Shown here one piece after another: positions 26,098-34,664 of a DNA stretch of 64,000 nucleotides. Position numbers and translations under genes: made by a program. Position 1 is the stretch's first letter. Each line of letters begins with the position of its first letter. Origin of the DNA: Pseudorhizobium flavum (GTDB taxonomy: Bacteria; Pseudomonadota; Alphaproteobacteria; Rhizobiales; Rhizobiaceae); assembly GCF_902502825.2 (NCBI RefSeq), contig NZ_LR723670.1, positions 558,001 to 622,000 of the forward strand. The letters run 5' to 3'. The notes beneath the pieces are model-generated. The model was not told the DNA's origin. It searched no databases and saw only the letters and a program-made list of their open reading frames with translations.

Positions 26098-26270
26098 GTA
26101 ACACCAAGAAGCCGTTTCCGTAGGCGCCGAAGCGCCGGGCCGGGTGGCCCGCTAACGATGGACGGTTCTGGCATTGTAGATGAGATATCGAGCCATTCTT
26201 GATGTCGCGGGACATGCCCGCCTTCCCCTGTTTTCATAGACTAGCGTCATTCCGGCAGGAAGGCCAGCAG

Positions 26271-27518
26271 TCAGGCCCCGAAGCGCTCGGGCCGGTAGGC
26301 CGAGATGTCGATGAGGGTCTGTTCTCCCGCAATGGCTTCCGCGATGACCTGACCGGTCACCGGGCCGAGCGTCAGGCCGTGGTGGGCATGGCCGAAGGCG
26401 AACCAGAGGCCTTTGTGACGCGGCGCCTGACCGATGACCGGCATCATGTCCGGCGTGCAGGGGCGTGCACCCATCCAAGGTTCCGGGTCCAGGCGCTCGC
26501 CAAGCGGGAAGACCGTGCGGGCGACCGCTTCTGCCCGCTCCAGCTGGACCGGTGTCTTGCGGGCATCGCGAAGCGCGAATTCAGCTCCGGTGGTCAGGCG
26601 GATACCCTGGTTCATCGGCGCGAGGAAATAGCCCTTCTCCGCATCCATGGTCCAGCCATTGAGCTTTGCGCCCACCCTGGTTCCGTAGTGCATGTGATAG
26701 CCACGCTTGACGCCGACGAGGAAGCGGTAGCCGAGGGGCTTCGTCACGGTGTCGGACCAGGGGCCGAGCGCAACCACCACATCCTTTGCTTCGACGGTTC
26801 CTTCTCCGGCAACCATGCGCCAGCCGGTCGCCGTCTGCGACAGGCTGCGGGCATCACCCTTGAGGACCCGCCCACCGAGTTTCTCGAACAGGCGAACATA
26901 GGCCATGGTCAGCGCATAGGGGTCGCGGACGGACCACGGATCTTCCCACTTCAGGCCGCCGACGAAGTCGCCGCTGATATCGGGCTCCTCTACGTTTATG
27001 TCGGCTGAGGTCAGCTCCCGGAAAGTGACTCCATACTCCTGGCGCAGCCGTGCCGCTTCCTTCAACTCGCCATCGCGCTTTGCGGAGGTGCGGAAGAGTT
27101 CAGTCCAGCCATTCCTGGCGATGAGGTCCTGTGCACCAGCTTCTTCTATCAGCTCGTTGTGGGTGGAGATCGAGTGCTCAATCAGGGGAGCGTAGGCGCG
27201 TGCGATCAGCTGATGCCGGCTGAGGTTGGAATGCCACCAGTACTTCGCGAGGAAGGAAGTGACATGCGGGATGGCGCGCCAGTGATAGTGAGCATCGATA
27301 CGGTTGTTCAAGGCGTAGCGCAGGATCAGGCCGAACTGTTGCGGGAACCCGTAAGGGACGACGCCCTCTCGCTGGATGAGCCCGGCATTCCCGTAGGATG
27401 TCTCTTCCCCCGGCCCCCTACGATCGACAAGGACGACCGACTTGCCGCGCCGCGCCAATTGTAGCGCCGTCGAAACCCCTATGATGCCTGCGCCCAGGAC
27501 GATTGCATCCGCTGCCAT
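26271..27518 (-). CDS. DadA-like FAD-dependent D-amino-acid dehydrogenase
   Basis: A 415-residue DAO-family enzyme with the FAD motif AIVLGAGIIGVSTALQLARRGKSVVLVD (key part G-x-G-x-x-G), the ETSYGNAG motif of D-amino-acid dehydrogenases and the C-terminal GARPCTPDMMPVIGQAPRHKGLWFAFGHAHHGLT (key part: P-D-x-x-P). It oxidises a D-amino acid or related amine to a keto acid. The frame is open from 27806, but the ATG at 27518 gives the family N-terminus. It is 173 bases upstream of the puuA-like gene on the same strand, with no ORF in between. It may belong to the same regulon. Confidence 0.85.
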   Translation of the reverse strand: MAADAIVLGAGIIGVSTALQLARRGKSVVLVDRRGPGEETSYGNAGLIQREGVVPYGFPQQFGLILRYALNNRIDAHYHWRAIPHVTSFLAKYWWHSNLSRHQLIARAYAPLIEHSISTHNELIEEAGAQDLIARNGWTELFRTSAKRDGELKEAARLRQEYGVTFRELTSADINVEEPDISGDFVGGLKWEDPWSVRDPYALTMAYVRLFEKLGGRVLKGDARSLSQTATGWRMVAGEGTVEAKDVVVALGPWSDTVTKPLGYRFLVGVKRGYHMHYGTRVGAKLNGWTMDAEKGYFLAPMNQGIRLTTGAEFALRDARKTPVQLERAEAVARTVFPLGERLDPEPWMGARPCTPDMMPVIGQAPRHKGLWFAFGHAHHGLTLGPVTGQVIAEAIAGEQTLIDISAYRPERFGA

Positions 27519-27698
27519 GTCTGCACTTTCAATCCAAATACCGATGGCGCGAACATGCCGGGGAGGATGCTGCGGCGCAAATGAAAAATCGCCACAGGCT
27601 TGCGATTGTCTGAAAGCTTCCATCTTCGGTTCTCTTGCCGCGGTGCCGGGGGGCAGATACAGATCGAGGCAAAGCGGCAAGACGAGCGGAGCGAGCGC

Positions 27699-29129
27699 AT
27701 GAAGTTTGGAACCAGCGGCCTTCGAGGCCTTTCGGTCGATCTCGAAGGACCGGTGTCCGGCACCTACGCCGCAGCCTTTGGACGGTATCTCCTGGAGAGT
27801 AAACAAGCGAAGCAGGGCTCCGAGATCCTCCTGGCAAAGGACTTTCGCCCCTCCAGCCCCGCGATCGCATCCAACTGCAGTGCGGCATTATCGCAATTGG
27901 GCTTTCGCGTGGTTGATTGCGGCGAGCTTCCCACTCCCGCTCTGGCGCTTTACGGCCTCAAGCGTGGCGCAGCGTCGCTGATGGTCACCGGCTCGCATAT
28001 CCCTGCCGACCGCAACGGCATCAAGTTCTATCGCCCGGATGGCGAGATCGACAAGCAGGACGAGCAGGCGATCAGCGCGCTTGCCGCCAAGGGATCGGAG
28101 GTCGGTCCGACGTCTCATGCACCCGCCGATCACTCGCGCGAATGCCTTACACTCTTTCGAGACAGGAATATCGCGCTCCTCCTGCAGAATGCCTTGGAGG
28201 GACTTCGGATCGGGGTCTACCAGCACAGCACGGTGGCGCGGGACCTGCTCGTGGACGTGCTGCGCTTCTACGGCGCCGACGTCATGTCTCTGGGACGTTC
28301 GCAGACCTTCATTCCGGTGGATACCGAAGCGGTTTCAGCCGACACCATCAACGCGTTGCGGCAGTGGAGCGCGGAATTCGAGCTCGATGCCATCGTATCG
28401 GCCGATGGCGACGGCGACCGTCCGCTGGTGGCAGACGAAGCAGGCATACCGCTTCGCGGTGATCTGCTTGGCCTGATCGCCGCGAACTTCCTTCGCGCAG
28501 ACGTGGTCGTCACTCCGGTGACCTCCAACTCGGGGATTGAGGCAGCAGGGTCATTCGCAGTCACCCGGACGCGTGTGGGCTCCCCCTATGTGATTGCGGC
28601 GATGCAGGAGGCCGTGGCAGCCGGAAGGCACGGCGTGATGGGCTTCGAAGCCAATGGTGGGGTTCTGACCGCATCTGATTTCCAGGTGAACGGGCAGGTC
28701 TTCCGTGCCCTGCCAACGCGAGACTGCTTCCTGCCTATTCTCGCGGTGCTTGCACTGCGTGCGGAGAGCGGGCTGCCTCTCTCGAAGATCGCCGCTCAAT
28801 TCGAGCTGCCGATTGCCGCCTCTGACCGATTGGAGAACTTCCCGACGGAAACGAGCGCTGCGCTCATGGCCCATCTGCGAGCGGATCGCGGAAATCTCGA
28901 GTCGTTCCTGGAACCGATCGGACCGATCAAGGAGACCTCTGACATCGATGGTCTGAGGGTGGCACTCGTCGATGGGAGGATCATTCACTTCAGGCCGTCC
29001 GGAAATGCGCCCGAGATGCGCTGCTACGTCGAGGCGAAAGACGCATCAGCCGCAGATGCGCTGCTTCGGGCCGGACTGGAGCGCATAGGCCAGTGGGCGC
29101 ACGAACACGGCGGTGCAGACGCTCTTTAG
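27699..29129 (+). CDS. manB: Phosphomannomutase
   Basis: Converts mannose-6-phosphate to mannose-1-phosphate for GDP-mannose and surface polysaccharides. The 476 residues start MKFGTSGLRGL. The phospho-serine loop is TGSHIPADRNGIKFY, the metal site is DGDGDRPL, the sugar loop is FEANGG, and the phosphate loop near the end is RPSGNAPEMR. This fits rhizobial NoeK/ManB-type enzymes. The ATG at 27699 removes the long unsupported extension from 27600. It is divergent from the DadA-like gene and followed closely by a small membrane protein gene and malQ. Confidence 0.88.
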   Translation: MKFGTSGLRGLSVDLEGPVSGTYAAAFGRYLLESKQAKQGSEILLAKDFRPSSPAIASNCSAALSQLGFRVVDCGELPTPALALYGLKRGAASLMVTGSHIPADRNGIKFYRPDGEIDKQDEQAISALAAKGSEVGPTSHAPADHSRECLTLFRDRNIALLLQNALEGLRIGVYQHSTVARDLLVDVLRFYGADVMSLGRSQTFIPVDTEAVSADTINALRQWSAEFELDAIVSADGDGDRPLVADEAGIPLRGDLLGLIAANFLRADVVVTPVTSNSGIEAAGSFAVTRTRVGSPYVIAAMQEAVAAGRHGVMGFEANGGVLTASDFQVNGQVFRALPTRDCFLPILAVLALRAESGLPLSKIAAQFELPIAASDRLENFPTETSAALMAHLRADRGNLESFLEPIGPIKETSDIDGLRVALVDGRIIHFRPSGNAPEMRCYVEAKDASAADALLRAGLERIGQWAHEHGGADAL

Positions 29130-29190
29130 ACCACGGCCTGGAACCTTTGCTGGATCGGCTGGTTGGCGCCGAATTCCCAGGAGAGGTATC

Positions 29191-29322
29191 ATGAACCTTC
29201 GTTACCTTGTCATCGGCGTTCTCGTCATCGTGCTCGCGATCGTCATCATCGGCTTCCGTCCCTTCCAGGCGCCGGTCTCGGAGGAGCCGGGCAACCCGCC
29301 GCCGCATGCCGTCAATCAGTGA
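29191..29322 (+). CDS. Small single-span membrane protein, 43 residues
   Basis: The product starts MNLRYLVIGVLVIVLAIVII, one membrane helix, then has a short proline-rich tail (PVSEEPGNPPPHAVNQ). AGGAGAGG is 4 bases before the ATG, an excellent ribosome site. It sits between the phosphomannomutase and malQ genes on the same strand, so it is probably in that operon. No family is recognised and the role is unknown. Clear ribosome site and clean stop argue that it is translated. Confidence 0.7.
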   Translation: MNLRYLVIGVLVIVLAIVIIGFRPFQAPVSEEPGNPPPHAVNQ

Positions 29323-29394
29323 TTGGCTTGCACGGAAGGCTGGAACAAACATGGGAGCCATCCTGTTCATCGCTTGCAGCAGGGCGAGGTGGCG

Positions 29395-31248
29395 ATGAGC
29401 AGCACGAAGGGTACGGATCGGCTGGATGATTTTGACGAGGTCGCGACCGGCCACGGCATTCCGGCTACCTATCAGGATCTGCAAGGCAAGGTGCAGAGCG
29501 TGCCGCCCGCCACGCGCGAACTCATGCTTCGCGCCCTGGGGAAGGTGTCGCGGGAGGCAGAAAATCTGTCGCCGCCGCGCATGGAGCTCGATGAGGCGAC
29601 GAAATGCTATCTGCCTCCTTTTCTTGAGAAGGAGAAGGTGTGGGGAATTTCCCTGCAGCTCTACGAACTGCGGTCGGCCCGCAGTTGGGGCCTTGGGGAT
29701 TTCGAGGATCTGAAAGCTGCTTGCGAGATTGCGGCCGCGGCTGGAGCTGACTTCGTCGGACTGAGCCCTGTGCATGCGCTCTTTCTCTCCCAACCCACCC
29801 GCTGCAGCCCCTATTCCCCATCGAACAGGAAGTTCCTCAATCCTCTCTACATCGCGGTTGACAAGCTGCCTGGCTACGAGGCGGCGTGGGTGGATCAGGA
29901 TTCGCTCGCAACGCTGCAGGAAGCCGAGTTTGTAGACTACGAGGGGGTAACACGGCTCAAGCTGCCGGTGCTGCGGAAGGTCTGGCAGGCAAGCGCGGAG
30001 GCGACGGCCGGACGCGAGACGTTTGAGCGGTTCCGATCGGACGCCGGGGAGGAGCTTCGTCTGCATGCGCTCTTCGAAGCGCTATCGTTGGCGATGGTCG
30101 AACGTGGTCATGGTGGCGGATGGACCGACTGGCCCGCAGAATTCCGGTCCAAGGATAGCGACACGGTAAAACGCTTCGCTGACGATCATGCAGACGAAGT
30201 GGAATTCCATTGCTGGCTGCAGTGGGTCGCTGCTGAGCAGTTGCAGGAAGCCGAGCATTGCGCGCGTAGCACGGGCATGCGGATCGGCTTGTACTTCGAT
30301 CTTGCGGTAGGGGAGGCTCCGGACGGCTCCTCGAGCTGGAGCACGCCGGAACTCGTCCTGCAGGGGCTCAGGGTTGGGGCGCCGCCGGATGTCTTCAGCA
30401 CCTCGGGGCAGGACTGGGGCCTCGTGGCCCTGTCGCCCGCTGCGTTGAAGGCAAAAGACATGCGGCCCTATGCCGAGCTCCTGGATGCGTCCATGCGGTT
30501 TGCCGGCGCTCTGCGCATCGATCATGCCATGGGACTCTGGCAGCTCTTCCTGCTGCCGGAAGGAGAGACACCGGCGGTCGGCGGCTATCTCCGTTATCCG
30601 TTCCAGGACATGGTCGTTACCCTTGCCGCAGAGAGCCACAGGCGCGGCACGATCGTTATCGGAGAGGACCTCGGCAACGTGCCGGACGGCTTCCGCGACA
30701 TGATGGCGAAGGCGCAGATTCTCGGCTATCGCGTCCTCTACTTCGAGCCGGTGGATGAGGTTGTCGGGTCGCCTGCCGTCCCACACCTTTCCTTGGCCTG
30801 CCTGTCCACCCATGATTTGCCGCCCTTGATCGGCTGGTGGCGCGGTGACGACATCCGGCTCGCAAGGGAATTCGGCCTTACGGACGAACCGGGAGCAGAA
30901 GCGTCACTGCGTGAAAGGCAGGGACGGCGCAGCGCCTTCATCCAGGCCCTACAGGACGCTGGATTGTCTTCTGCAGCCGTCGGCTCGATCTCCGAGCCAG
31001 CGGGCGCTATCTCCGAGGAACTGTTTGTCGCAATGCACCGGCTGCTGGCCCGCTCGCCCAGCGTCACGGTCGCTCTGCGACTTGCGGATCTGGTCGGAGA
31101 GGACCGCCAGACGAACGTGCCGGGAACATCGGAGGCCTACCCGAACTGGCGGTTGAAGCTGCGTCTTCCGCTGGAGGAGATTGCCGGAAGCTCGCTCTTC
31201 CAACGTGTTGTCGCCGCTGTGACGGCCGAACGGCCGCGGCAATCCTAG
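29395..31248 (+). CDS. malQ: 4-alpha-glucanotransferase
   Basis: GH77 amylomaltase moving alpha-1,4-glucan segments between maltodextrins. The 617 residues contain WGISLQLYELRSARSWGLGDF, SPVHALFLSQPTRCSPYSPSNR (key part: S-P-Y-S-P-S-x-R), the nucleophile in RIDHAMGL (D376), the acid/base EDLG and the STHDLP motif. The ATG at 29395 has GAGGT upstream; the frame from 29323 is unlikely to be the start. With the phosphomannomutase gene it forms a sugar-metabolism pair. There are no glycogen genes next to it in the window. Confidence 0.92.
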   Translation: MSSTKGTDRLDDFDEVATGHGIPATYQDLQGKVQSVPPATRELMLRALGKVSREAENLSPPRMELDEATKCYLPPFLEKEKVWGISLQLYELRSARSWGLGDFEDLKAACEIAAAAGADFVGLSPVHALFLSQPTRCSPYSPSNRKFLNPLYIAVDKLPGYEAAWVDQDSLATLQEAEFVDYEGVTRLKLPVLRKVWQASAEATAGRETFERFRSDAGEELRLHALFEALSLAMVERGHGGGWTDWPAEFRSKDSDTVKRFADDHADEVEFHCWLQWVAAEQLQEAEHCARSTGMRIGLYFDLAVGEAPDGSSSWSTPELVLQGLRVGAPPDVFSTSGQDWGLVALSPAALKAKDMRPYAELLDASMRFAGALRIDHAMGLWQLFLLPEGETPAVGGYLRYPFQDMVVTLAAESHRRGTIVIGEDLGNVPDGFRDMMAKAQILGYRVLYFEPVDEVVGSPAVPHLSLACLSTHDLPPLIGWWRGDDIRLAREFGLTDEPGAEASLRERQGRRSAFIQALQDAGLSSAAVGSISEPAGAISEELFVAMHRLLARSPSVTVALRLADLVGEDRQTNVPGTSEAYPNWRLKLRLPLEEIAGSSLFQRVVAAVTAERPRQS

Positions 31249-31323
31249 ACCGGCCGCATCACATGGGAACCTCCGCGTGCGTCTTCTGTTACCCCTTCCT
31301 GCAGAGAACCCAGGAGGATTAGG

Positions 31324-31656
31324 ATGGCCGCGATGGACCCCAAGATGAAGGAATGCATAGACAACTGCCTGAACTGCTACAGCGTCTGCCTCTCGATGGC
31401 GATGAGCCACTGCCTGGAGACCGGCGGAAAACACACGGAACCTGCACACTTTCGGCTGATGATGGCCTGCGCGGAAATCTGCCGGACGTCGGCACACTTC
31501 ATGCTGATTGGCACGGAGCATCACAAGCATACATGCCGCGAATGCGCGGAAATCTGCACCGAATGTGCGAACGATTGCGAGCAAGTAGGCGACATGCGGG
31601 CTTGCGTGGACGCCTGCCGCAGATGCGCCGAGAGCTGCCGCCAGATGGCTGCCTGA
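31324..31656 (+). CDS. csp: Four-helix copper-storage-type protein (DUF326/Csp)
   Basis: A 110-residue protein with 16 cysteines at positions 11, 15, 18, 22, 30, 49, 53, 71, 74, 78, 81, 85, 94, 98, 101 and 105, spaced as C-x3-C and C-x2-C along four helices. This is the pattern of Csp proteins, which hold many Cu(I) ions inside a helix bundle. There is no signal peptide, so it should be cytosolic like Csp3. AGGAGG is close before the ATG. It stands alone after malQ. Histidines (HHKHTC) may add entry ligands. Confidence 0.88.
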   Translation: MAAMDPKMKECIDNCLNCYSVCLSMAMSHCLETGGKHTEPAHFRLMMACAEICRTSAHFMLIGTEHHKHTCRECAEICTECANDCEQVGDMRACVDACRRCAESCRQMAA

Positions 31657-31692
31657 TCGGGACTTTGGCTAAAACGCGTGTCTCAACCGGCT

Positions 31693-32856
31693 CTAGGTGT
31701 TCCGAGAGCCGGTTGAACCGAATTCAGGCGGCAGCGGATTGTCAGCCTCCTCGGTCGGCTGGTGCGTGAAGCCCTCGACGCCGGAAATCTCCCTTGCATC
31801 CCGCTTTATCTCCACTCGGCTGACGGCGAATGCCGCAACGAGGCGGGCTACCGAGACGAGCGCATGCATATGAATTCGCTCATACCCATGGGACGCGTCG
31901 ATTCCGAAGGTGGCAAGGGCCGTGCGCACATCATGGCCCGCTTCGATCGCAGAGGCGGAGTCGGAACGATAGTAGCGGAAGACATCCTTCTGATAGGGAA
32001 TGCCTTCGCTCTGGCACAGATCGACGAGCTTCTTGGTCAGGTGATAGTCGAACGGTCCTGATTGGTCCGCCATGGCAATGGTCACGCCGAATTCGGCCGA
32101 GTTCTGCCCCGGGGCGCTGGTCCCGTTGTCGATGGTCAGCATGGAGGCAATGTCTCCGGTCAGGATCGATGAGGCTCCGACGCCGACCTCTTCCGCAATC
32201 GTGAAGAGCCAATAGGTATCGACCGGTGTTGTTGCTGCGGCCCGCTCAAGAGCTTCGATTGCCGCCAGAGCGATTGCCACGCCCGCCTTGTCGTCGAGAT
32301 GACGCGAGTTGATGAAGCCGTTCTCCAGAAACTCCGGAGCAGGGTCGATTGCGATGACATCGCCCACATCGATGCCCAAGGCCAAGGTTTCCTGGCGCGA
32401 GGTCGTCACTGCATCGATGCGAAGCTCCACATAGCGCCACCCGACAGGGAGCGTATCGACCTCGTCATTGAATGTGTGGCCCGAGGCCTTGATCGGCAGG
32501 ATCGTGCCGCGGAAACTGCCGGCGCTGCTGAAGACGGTGACCCTGGCGCCCTCGGCGAACCGGGCAGACCAGTGGCCGATCGGTATGACTTCCAGACGTC
32601 CGTTGTCCTTCACCGATTTCACCTGTGCGCCCAGCGTATCCAGATGGGTGACCATGGCGCGCGCACCGTGGCGGCGGCTGCCCTGCCGGACGGCCCGGAT
32701 CGCACCGCGACGGGTAAGCTCTGGCTTCAAGCCAAGCCGTTCCAACTCGCGGGAGCAGTAGTGGACGATTTCATCGGTATAGCCCGTCGGACTTGCGATG
32801 CGCAGGAGCGCCTCCAACTGGCGCTTGAGGTAAGCCTCGTCGATCTCGATGGACAT
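31693..32856 (-). CDS. M42-family hydrolase of the NAGGN osmoprotectant cluster
   Basis: A 387-residue M42 peptidase-like enzyme with metal-site motifs MVTHLDTLG, SRHLDDKAGVAIALAA and TIAEEVGVGAS (E-E catalytic/metal pair). It is the third gene of the trio found with N-acetylglutaminylglutamine amide synthesis, and it probably hydrolyses or recycles the dipeptide; this role is inferred from gene context. It starts 2 bases after the synthetase stop. Its stop codon lies inside a 12-bp-stem hairpin (TCAACCGGCTCT / AGAGCCGGTTGA, 31683-31716) that may aid termination. Confidence 0.87.
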   Translation of the reverse strand: MSIEIDEAYLKRQLEALLRIASPTGYTDEIVHYCSRELERLGLKPELTRRGAIRAVRQGSRRHGARAMVTHLDTLGAQVKSVKDNGRLEVIPIGHWSARFAEGARVTVFSSAGSFRGTILPIKASGHTFNDEVDTLPVGWRYVELRIDAVTTSRQETLALGIDVGDVIAIDPAPEFLENGFINSRHLDDKAGVAIALAAIEALERAAATTPVDTYWLFTIAEEVGVGASSILTGDIASMLTIDNGTSAPGQNSAEFGVTIAMADQSGPFDYHLTKKLVDLCQSEGIPYQKDVFRYYRSDSASAIEAGHDVRTALATFGIDASHGYERIHMHALVSVARLVAAFAVSRVEIKRDAREISGVEGFTHQPTEEADNPLPPEFGSTGSRNT

Positions 32857-32858
32857 GC

Positions 32859-34664
32859 CTAGCTCTTCCCGAGGGCGAGATTGGCGTAACGCTGCCCGGA
32901 GGTCGGAAATAGCAGGTCCAGGAACCGCTCCGCCGTCGGTTGCGGCTCGTGGTTTGCGAGGCCCGGGCGCTCGTTGGCTTCGATGAAGACATAGTCCGGC
33001 TCGGTGGGATTGCGGACCATGAAATCGATTCCGACGACAGGAATATCGATGGCGCGTGCAGCGGAGATAGCGGCTTCGACAAGCCGCGGATGGACGATGC
33101 CGGTGACATCGTGAATGGAGCCGCCGGTGTGCAGGTTGGCCGCCTTGCGCACGAGCACCTCCTGACCGCTTTCCAGCACCGTGTCGAGCCCGTAGCCGCC
33201 GAGCTTGAGGCAGCGTTCCGTCTCGGCGTCGATCGGGACCGTGCTCTCTCCTCCGGTTGCAGCTGCCCGGCGTCGCGAGAGGGCTTCGATCAGTTCGCGG
33301 ATCGTCTGCCGCCCGTCTCCAACAACGTGGGGCGGACGTCGGACGGCGGCGGCGACAAGCTTGAAGTCAATGACCACCAGTCGGAGATCCTGCCCCTCGA
33401 AACAGGCCTCGACGAGAACCCGATCGCAGACCTCCCGGGCTTCCGCAATTGCGCGCTTGACCGCCGTTAGGTTGTCGAGCCCGACCGCGACGGCACGACC
33501 CTGTTCGCCTCTGGCCGGTTTGACCACGACTTGGCCGTGCCTTTCGATGAAAGCTGCCAGTTCGTCATCATTTCCACCTGCCGTCATCTGCTCCGGCACG
33601 CTGATACCGGCCCGCTCGACCACGCGTCGGGTCACCGCCTTGTCATCACAGATCGACATGGCAACCCCGGAGGTGAGTTCCGACAGGCTTTCGCGGCAGT
33701 GTACGGACCGCCCGCCCTGGGTCAGCCGAAAGAAGCCACCTTCGGCGTCGGTGATTTCCACGTGGATCCCGCGCCGGCGGGCCTCATTGACGATGAGCCG
33801 CGCATAAGGGTTGAGAACGTCATATTCCTCCAGCGGGTTGGCGTAGAGCCGCTCGTTGATGGAATTCTTCCGCTTGACGGTGAAGGCCGTGATCCGGCGG
33901 AAGTGCAGTTTTTCGTAGAGGCTGATTGCCTGCTCGTTGTCGTGCAGAACCGACAGGTCCATGAAGGCCGAGCCCCTGGCCTTGAAATGCTCGGCCAGCC
34001 GCCGCACCAGAGCTTCGCCGACGCCGCCATGGCGAGCCTGTGGATCCACCGCCAGGCACCATAGGGACGAGCCCCGCTCCGGATCTGTAAACGCACGGCG
34101 ATGGTCGATGCCCGTGACGGTGCCGATGATCTCGCCCGAGACCTCGTCCTCCGCCACGAGGTAGGTGATCGAGCGATTGTCCCTGTTCGACCAGAAGAAG
34201 TCGGGCCGCACCGGAACCATTCCTCGCGACGCATAGATGCGGTTGACCGCATCCGCATCCGCCTCGGAGGAGAGCCTGCGCACAAAGAAACCGCGGGGCT
34301 GCTTGCGGCTGTTGCGATAGGTTGACAAATCCAGACGATATGTGTGGGAGGGATCGAGGAAGAGCTCCTGCGGTGCGGCAGCGAGGACGACATGCGGATC
34401 GCTGACATAGACGGCTATGTCCCGCCGTTCCGGCGCTTCCTCGCGCAGGGCGGCCACCAGTTGAGCCGGATCCTGGAAGGTCTGCGCAAACAGCAGCCGT
34501 CCCCAGCCGCAATCAACCTGGGCTGCGTCCTTCGCGATATCAGCGTCCGCAGGGTGGCCTCCGCCTCTGGAGTAGTCCACCCGTTGGCGTTTGAGACGAT
34601 GGGCGACCGCCTTCGCTGCGGGAAATCGGCCCGCCCTGTCTTCGGGTGTGGTCTTGGCCATCAT
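32859..34664 (-). CDS. ngg: N-acetylglutaminylglutamine synthetase (GNAT plus ATP-grasp)
   Basis: Builds N-acetylglutaminylglutamine: the N-terminal GNAT domain (about residues 100-290, with the CoA-loop region VDPQARHGGVGEALVRRL) acetylates, and the C-terminal ATP-grasp domain (about 330-590, with VVKPARGEQGRAV and GIDFMVRNPTEPDYVFIEANERPGL; key part: the E-x-N metal site) ligates. The 601-residue protein starts at the ATG at 34664, which shares one base with the asnO stop (TGATG) and has AGGGG upstream. Tight coupling with asnO and the hydrolase gene marks the osmoprotectant operon. Confidence 0.92.
   Translation of the reverse strand: MMAKTTPEDRAGRFPAAKAVAHRLKRQRVDYSRGGGHPADADIAKDAAQVDCGWGRLLFAQTFQDPAQLVAALREEAPERRDIAVYVSDPHVVLAAAPQELFLDPSHTYRLDLSTYRNSRKQPRGFFVRRLSSEADADAVNRIYASRGMVPVRPDFFWSNRDNRSITYLVAEDEVSGEIIGTVTGIDHRRAFTDPERGSSLWCLAVDPQARHGGVGEALVRRLAEHFKARGSAFMDLSVLHDNEQAISLYEKLHFRRITAFTVKRKNSINERLYANPLEEYDVLNPYARLIVNEARRRGIHVEITDAEGGFFRLTQGGRSVHCRESLSELTSGVAMSICDDKAVTRRVVERAGISVPEQMTAGGNDDELAAFIERHGQVVVKPARGEQGRAVAVGLDNLTAVKRAIAEAREVCDRVLVEACFEGQDLRLVVIDFKLVAAAVRRPPHVVGDGRQTIRELIEALSRRRAAATGGESTVPIDAETERCLKLGGYGLDTVLESGQEVLVRKAANLHTGGSIHDVTGIVHPRLVEAAISAARAIDIPVVGIDFMVRNPTEPDYVFIEANERPGLANHEPQPTAERFLDLLFPTSGQRYANLALGKS

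Noticed and set aside
31683..31716. 12-bp-stem hairpin as a terminator between csp and the M42 gene
   Set aside because: Stem is strong, but no T-run follows directly on either strand and it overlaps the coding end, so I mention it only with the M42 gene.
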